64,000 nucleotides of DNA from assembly GCF_001573155.1 (NCBI RefSeq), contig NZ_JRWG01000008.1, positions 1 to 64,000 of the forward strand, in the 5' to 3' direction. Source of the DNA: Aequorivita aquimaris (lineage in GTDB: Bacteria; Bacteroidota; Bacteroidia; Flavobacteriales; Flavobacteriaceae). The first letter of the stretch is position 1; every line of letters begins with the position of its first letter. Made by a program: the position numbers and the translations under genes. Positions 59,958 through 64,000 of the stretch are shown one piece after another. Below the pieces are notes generated by a model. The model ran no database searches, had not been told where the DNA came from, and saw only the letters and a program-made list of their open reading frames with translations.

Positions 59958-61694
59958 ATGTCAAAGAAACGCATAGTATTATTTTCAATCGCAACAATAT
60001 TATTGTTCAATCTTTCGATGTTTTCGCAGGAAAAAGAACTCGATCCTGAGGTTGTAAATATTGTAAAACCATACACGCCCACAATTTCGGATGCCTTTAA
60101 AGTGAAGGAAACCCCTGAATTGAACGATTCCATTTCAACCACAAAAAAGGAGGTGAAGTACAGCATTTTTTCGGTTCCGGTGGCTTCCACTTTTACACCT
60201 GCGAAAGGCAAGGCTACTACAGTTGAAAAGGCAAAACCCATTAAATTATACGATAATTACGCAACGCTCGGCTTCGGGAATTACACTTCCATTTTGGGCG
60301 AGTTTTACAGCAATTTTGAAATCAGCCGTACCGATAACGCCGGGTTTTTCTTCCGTCACAATTCTTCGCAGGGCGATATAAAAGATGTAAAATTGGACAA
60401 TAAATATTACGATACCAGCCTTGATGCCAATTACACAAGCAGACAAAAAGATGCAACCTACAGGCTCGATGCGGGCGTGGAGCATCAAATATACAATTGG
60501 TACGGTTTGCCCGAAGATTACGTAACGTATCCCGATAACGTGATTGCTGATATTGATCCGTTGCAGATGTATTTTAGTGGTTACGCAGGCGGAAGTATTG
60601 CGTTGGACGATTCGTTTTTTGAAAAAGCGGCCTTAAAAATTCGCTATTTGGGCGATGCGTTTTCTTCTTCGGAATTTAATGCTACTTTGAAGCCTGAGTT
60701 TTCGTTTCCGTTGGAAAATTTGACTTTTAATATTGATGGCGATATTGATTATTTAAGTGGAAGTTTTGACAGAAATTACTCAAACACTTCAGACATTAAA
60801 TGCAGTTATTTAAACGCAGGTTTGGCACCGTCAATCACTTTTGTAAATGATGATTTATCGGTTTCATTGGGGGTTGCGGCATACGTGAGTGTGGATTCCG
60901 AAAACAGCGACACGGAATTTTCGTTATACCCAAGATTGAATGCTTCGTACCGTTTACTGGCCGAAACCGTGATTGTTTACGGAGGTGCAGAAGGCGGGCT
61001 TCAGCAAAATTCCTACTATAATTTTAAGGAAGAAAATCCATTTGTTTCGCCTACCTTAAATATTGCGCCTACCAAAAAACTCTACGAAGGTTTCGGCGGA
61101 ATTAAAGGGAAAATCTCTAATTCTGTGGCCTACAATGTTCGGGCTTCTTACGGAAAAGATGAAAACCGTGCGCTTTTTCAAATGAATCCTTTAAAGATTT
61201 ACAGCGCAAATTTTGAAGGATACGAATACGGAAATTCCTTCAATGTGGTTTATGATGATGTGAATACACTTGCTTTTTTCGCGGAACTGAAAGTGGAGGT
61301 TTCGAATACATTCACACTGGGAATAAACGGAACGTATAATAGTTACAGTACAGATTTGCAAAACGAAGCGTGGAACTTACCGGATTTAAAGGCTTCGGTG
61401 TTTTCAGATTTCAACATAACCGAAAAATTATACGGTGGCGCTTCCTTGTTTTACGTGGGCGAGCGTAAGGATTTGGTTTATAATAATGATCCTTTCGGGA
61501 ATTCCATAAATCAAGAGGTAACCTTGGATGGCTACGTTGATGCCAATCTTCACTTTGGTTATAGGTTCACGGATAGGCTTTCAGCATTTGTAAAGGGAAG
61601 TAACCTTTTTGGCGATAATTACGAAAAGTGGTTGAATTATCCCGTGCAGGGAATTCAAGGTTTGGCTGGGGTTACCTATAAGTTTGATTGGTAG
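59958..61694 (+). CDS. Outer-membrane beta-barrel (TonB-receptor-like), partner of the TPR protein
   Basis: 578 residues with a signal peptide (about 1-23, ending LSMFSQ). A proline-rich linker region (PEVVNIVKPYTPTISDAFKVKETPELND) is followed by about 490 residues of alternating strands (NYATLGFGNYTSILGEFYSNFEISR ... FGYRFTDRLSAFVKGSNLFGDNYEKW) ending in GVTYKFDW, the usual barrel terminal aromatic signal. There is no plug or STN domain, so it is barrel-like rather than a TonB transporter, although databases often name such proteins TonB-dependent receptors. It follows the TPR gene closely, so the two are probably one complex. Confidence 0.82.
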   Translation: MSKKRIVLFSIATILLFNLSMFSQEKELDPEVVNIVKPYTPTISDAFKVKETPELNDSISTTKKEVKYSIFSVPVASTFTPAKGKATTVEKAKPIKLYDNYATLGFGNYTSILGEFYSNFEISRTDNAGFFFRHNSSQGDIKDVKLDNKYYDTSLDANYTSRQKDATYRLDAGVEHQIYNWYGLPEDYVTYPDNVIADIDPLQMYFSGYAGGSIALDDSFFEKAALKIRYLGDAFSSSEFNATLKPEFSFPLENLTFNIDGDIDYLSGSFDRNYSNTSDIKCSYLNAGLAPSITFVNDDLSVSLGVAAYVSVDSENSDTEFSLYPRLNASYRLLAETVIVYGGAEGGLQQNSYYNFKEENPFVSPTLNIAPTKKLYEGFGGIKGKISNSVAYNVRASYGKDENRALFQMNPLKIYSANFEGYEYGNSFNVVYDDVNTLAFFAELKVEVSNTFTLGINGTYNSYSTDLQNEAWNLPDLKASVFSDFNITEKLYGGASLFYVGERKDLVYNNDPFGNSINQEVTLDGYVDANLHFGYRFTDRLSAFVKGSNLFGDNYEKWLNYPVQGIQGLAGVTYKFDW

Positions 61695-61719
61695 TCTCTA
61701 AAAAGAAATTATAATTTCA

Positions 61720-61748
61720 GAAAACATCCGTCTTTGGCGGATGTTTTC
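61720..61748 (+). terminator. Terminator after the barrel gene
   Basis: GAAAACATCCG/CGGATGTTTTC stem with a 7-base loop, then TATTTTTA. It lies between the barrel stop and the amidohydrolase ATG at 61776. Confidence 0.82.
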
Positions 61749-61775
61749 TATTTTTACACCCTAAGAGAACTAATT

Positions 61776-63413
61776 ATGCAAAAACTATTCTTCCTTTTAT
61801 TAGCAATATCAATTGCTTCTTGCGCCCCAGAAAAACTTCCAGCAGATTTACTGATAAAAAACGCAACCATTTATACGGTTGATAAAGATTTCAGCACTGC
61901 AAATGCCTTAGTTGTAAAAAACGGAAAAATCCTCGAAATAGGCTTAAAACCTGAGCTTGAACTGAAATATAAAATCAAGGAAACTTATGACGCAAAGGGC
62001 AATACCGTAGTTCCGGGATTGATTGATGCCCACGCGCATTTGTACGGCCTTGGTATGAGTTTACAACAAGTAGATTTAGTAGGAACCAAAAGTTTTGAAG
62101 AGGTTTTGGGCCGTGTTGTGGCCTTTCAGGAAGAAAAGAAAATGCCTTATATAATTGGTCGCGGTTGGGACCAAAACGATTGGGATGATAAAAATTTCCC
62201 CACTAAAAAAGAATTGGATTCCTTATTTCCAGATACGCCAGTTTCTTTGCGGAGAATTGACGGTCACGCTATGTTGGTTAATTCAAAGGCTTTGGAATTG
62301 GCTGGAATTACTTCAAAAACTAAAGTTGCCGGAGGCGAAATAGTTTTGAAAAACGGCGAGCCAACGGGAATAATTGTTGATGCGCCAATGCGATTAATAG
62401 GGAAAACCTTCCCGGAAACTACACCTGAAGTTTCCATCGAAGCACTTTTGGAAGCTGAAAAATTATGCTTACAATACGGATTGACAACTGTTGACGATGC
62501 TGGTTTGGATAGAAATATCATTGAACTCATTGACCAACTTCAAAAAGAAGGAAAATTCAAACTAAGAATGTACGCGATGGTCAGCAACAGTCCCCAAAAC
62601 CGTGATTATTATTTAAGTAACGGAATTTATAAAACCGATAGATTAAATGTACGTTCCTTTAAGGTTTATTCAGATGGCGCTTTGGGGTCCCGCGGTGCCG
62701 CAATGCGTGAACCATACAGCGATATGCCTGGGCATTATGGTGCAATGATTGCCACCGCAGATAGCCTGAAATATTTAGCTGAAAAAATCGCTGCTTCTGA
62801 ATTTCAAATGAATACGCACGCCATTGGGGATTCCGCAAATATTGCAGTGCTTCGGGCCTATAAAAAAGCTTTGAAAGGTAAAACCGACAGACGCTGGAGA
62901 GTGGAACATGCACAGATTATTTCAGCACAGGATTTCGATTATTTTGATGATAACAACAATATTCTTCCTTCGGTACAACCAACGCACGCCACCAGCGATA
63001 TGTATTGGGCCGAGGATAGAGTGGGAGCGGAACGTATAAAAGGAGCTTATGCGTATAAGGAATTATTGGAAAAGGCAGGAAGCATCGCTTTGGGAACCGA
63101 TTTTCCGGTTGAGCATGTAAACCCAATGTACACCTTTTACGCTGCCGTTGCCCGAAAAGATTTAAAAAATTATCCTGAAAATGGTTTTCAAATGAAGGAT
63201 GCCTTAACTCGCGAAGAAGCTTTAAAAGGAATGACTATTTGGGCAGCTTTCGCCAATTTTGAGGAAAACGAAAAAGGTAGTATCGAAGTAGGAAAGTTTG
63301 CTGATTTTACGGTTCTTGATAAAGATATTATGAACGTTGACGAAAAGGAACTTCCAAACACAAAAGTACTCGCAACATTCATTAACGGTGAAAAAGTTTA
63401 TGAAGTAGAGTAA
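61776..63413 (+). CDS. Lipoprotein amidohydrolase (YtcJ-like, Amidohydro_3)
   Basis: 545 residues from the ATG at 61776, which begins a lipoprotein signal (MQKLFFLLLAISIASC, Cys16); the longer frame starting at 61734 would run through the terminator. Metal-binding HAH in GLIDAHAHLYG (His86, His88), followed by NTHAIGDSANIAVL, WRVEHAQII and the Asp in LGTDFPVEHVNPM. The order matches metal-dependent amidohydrolases of the YtcJ/NfdA branch that hydrolyse N-substituted formamides or related amides; the true substrate is unknown. It is coupled to the next gene (TAATG). Confidence 0.92.
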   Translation: MQKLFFLLLAISIASCAPEKLPADLLIKNATIYTVDKDFSTANALVVKNGKILEIGLKPELELKYKIKETYDAKGNTVVPGLIDAHAHLYGLGMSLQQVDLVGTKSFEEVLGRVVAFQEEKKMPYIIGRGWDQNDWDDKNFPTKKELDSLFPDTPVSLRRIDGHAMLVNSKALELAGITSKTKVAGGEIVLKNGEPTGIIVDAPMRLIGKTFPETTPEVSIEALLEAEKLCLQYGLTTVDDAGLDRNIIELIDQLQKEGKFKLRMYAMVSNSPQNRDYYLSNGIYKTDRLNVRSFKVYSDGALGSRGAAMREPYSDMPGHYGAMIATADSLKYLAEKIAASEFQMNTHAIGDSANIAVLRAYKKALKGKTDRRWRVEHAQIISAQDFDYFDDNNNILPSVQPTHATSDMYWAEDRVGAERIKGAYAYKELLEKAGSIALGTDFPVEHVNPMYTFYAAVARKDLKNYPENGFQMKDALTREEALKGMTIWAAFANFEENEKGSIEVGKFADFTVLDKDIMNVDEKELPNTKVLATFINGEKVYEVE

Positions 63414-63904
63414 TGGAAGAAATTCTGAAACAACTTCCCCAAAAAGCAAAGGAAGCCGAAGCAGAAAACAAAAAATTTTTTGCAAAGCTGAAAAAGAAAC
63501 CGCCCAAACACCTCGACAGTTTGATGCTGGAATTGCATGAGGAAGAATTCAAAAGAACAGATTGTCTCACCTGCGCCAATTGCTGCAAAACCACCGGCCC
63601 GCTCTTTACGGATAAAGATATCGAGCGTATTTCAAAACATTTTCGAATGAAACCGCAGCAATTCATCGAAACCTATTTGCGGATTGACGAAGATAAAGAT
63701 TACGTTTTACAAAGCGTTCCCTGCACTTTTTTGGGCACCGATAATTATTGTAGCATTTACGACGTTCGTCCAAAAGCCTGTCGCGAATTTCCACACACTG
63801 ATAGAAAGAAATTTCAGCAGATTTCACACCTAACGATGAAAAATGTCGCCATTTGTCCGGCAGCTAATAATATTGTGGAGGAGATGAAACGAATAATTAA
63901 GTAA
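63413..63904 (+). CDS. YkgJ-family cysteine-cluster protein
   Basis: 163 residues. Cysteine clusters RTDCLTCANCCKTTGP (Cys51, 54, 57, 58) and SVPCTFLGTDNYCSIYDVRPKACREFPH, plus CPAANNI at the end, form the putative metal (Zn or Fe-S) cluster of the UPF0153/YkgJ group. The function is unknown; some members affect rRNA or protein modification. Its start overlaps the amidohydrolase stop. It is cytoplasmic, whereas the amidohydrolase is a lipoprotein. Confidence 0.9.
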   Translation: MEEILKQLPQKAKEAEAENKKFFAKLKKKPPKHLDSLMLELHEEEFKRTDCLTCANCCKTTGPLFTDKDIERISKHFRMKPQQFIETYLRIDEDKDYVLQSVPCTFLGTDNYCSIYDVRPKACREFPHTDRKKFQQISHLTMKNVAICPAANNIVEEMKRIIK

Positions 63905-63918
63905 GCAGTCGCAGTCGC

Positions 63919-63954
63919 AGTTTTCAGTTGCGGGGAATTCTGCGACTGAAAACT
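63919..63954 (+). terminator. Terminator of the amidohydrolase/YkgJ operon, built from a dispersed word
   Basis: AGTTTTCAGTTGC/GCGACTGAAAACT, one G-T pair, with a T run. The right arm is part of the 15-base word repeated at 55431-55445. Confidence 0.75.
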
Positions 63955-64000
63955 TTTTAAGGATAAAGTAAATATTTCGCTCGAATTTTCTGAAAATTAG

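Noticed and set aside
1-64000. CRISPR arrays, insertion sequences and toxin-antitoxin pairs
   Set aside because: No regular spacer-repeat pattern, transposase or toxin-antitoxin motif was found on reading both strands.

Overview
The window is a piece of chromosome from a Bacteroidota, almost certainly a marine-type Flavobacteriaceae. The evidence is an AT-rich genome, type IX secretion (T9SS) sorting domains on five or more proteins, the promoter -7 element TAnnTTTG upstream of many genes, an S46 dipeptidyl-peptidase, a FecI/FecR/TonB-receptor module with an STN domain, and a tmRNA whose tag reads GENNYALAA. There is no phage, insertion sequence, CRISPR array or rRNA.

Region by region. 1-10.3 kb holds secreted proteins: a large HYR/MAM-like surface protein (5' end outside the window), an M3 peptidyl-dipeptidase convergent with an S46 (DPP11-type) peptidase, a small lipoprotein and a gliding-motility-type T9SS type B protein. 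10.4-13.9 kb is a GreA/B-like factor followed by a five-gene operon that looks like an envelope electron-transfer module (lipoprotein c-type cytochrome, YceI, OB-fold protein, DUF5777 beta-barrel, T9SS-exported blue-copper protein). 14.0-20.4 kb pairs two repeat-built lipoproteins with a divergent ECF sigma / FecR anti-sigma / TonB-dependent receptor operon. The sequence GTAGGGTA precedes both the lipoproteins and fecR, in the same orientation relative to each. 20.5-22.5 kb contains very small genes and the tmRNA gene.

22.5-34.3 kb is mixed metabolism and envelope: a saccharopine/alanine-dehydrogenase-like enzyme, an SDR, two tandem DUF3857 proteins with a degenerate transglutaminase site, and a minus-strand cluster (DUF1361, DUF2809, YdcF/SanA, CreD, a small membrane protein, a winged-helix regulator and a membrane protein). 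Two identical-arm palindromes lie in front of the small-membrane-protein (creD) and regulator groups. Next come a non-coding stretch with tandem RNA-like units and kdsA.

34.4-53.6 kb begins with an FG-GAP surface protein and TypA. It then runs into a surface-polysaccharide locus: methyltransferases, three tandem membrane sulfatase-fold transferases, a FemAB-like acyltransferase, a DegT/FdtB-type sugar aminotransferase, a Wzx flippase, an FdtA-type ketoisomerase and four glycosyltransferases. kdsA (Kdo synthesis), the sugar genes and the flippase together point to assembly of a lipopolysaccharide O-chain or related glycan containing a 3-acylamino-3,6-dideoxyhexose. The last part, 53.7-64 kb, carries a subtilisin-like protease, FtsE, a secreted coiled-coil protein, a 1005-residue TPR protein paired with a beta-barrel, a lipoprotein amidohydrolase and a YkgJ-type cysteine-cluster protein.

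Protein family names rest on motif recognition by eye; no database search was possible.
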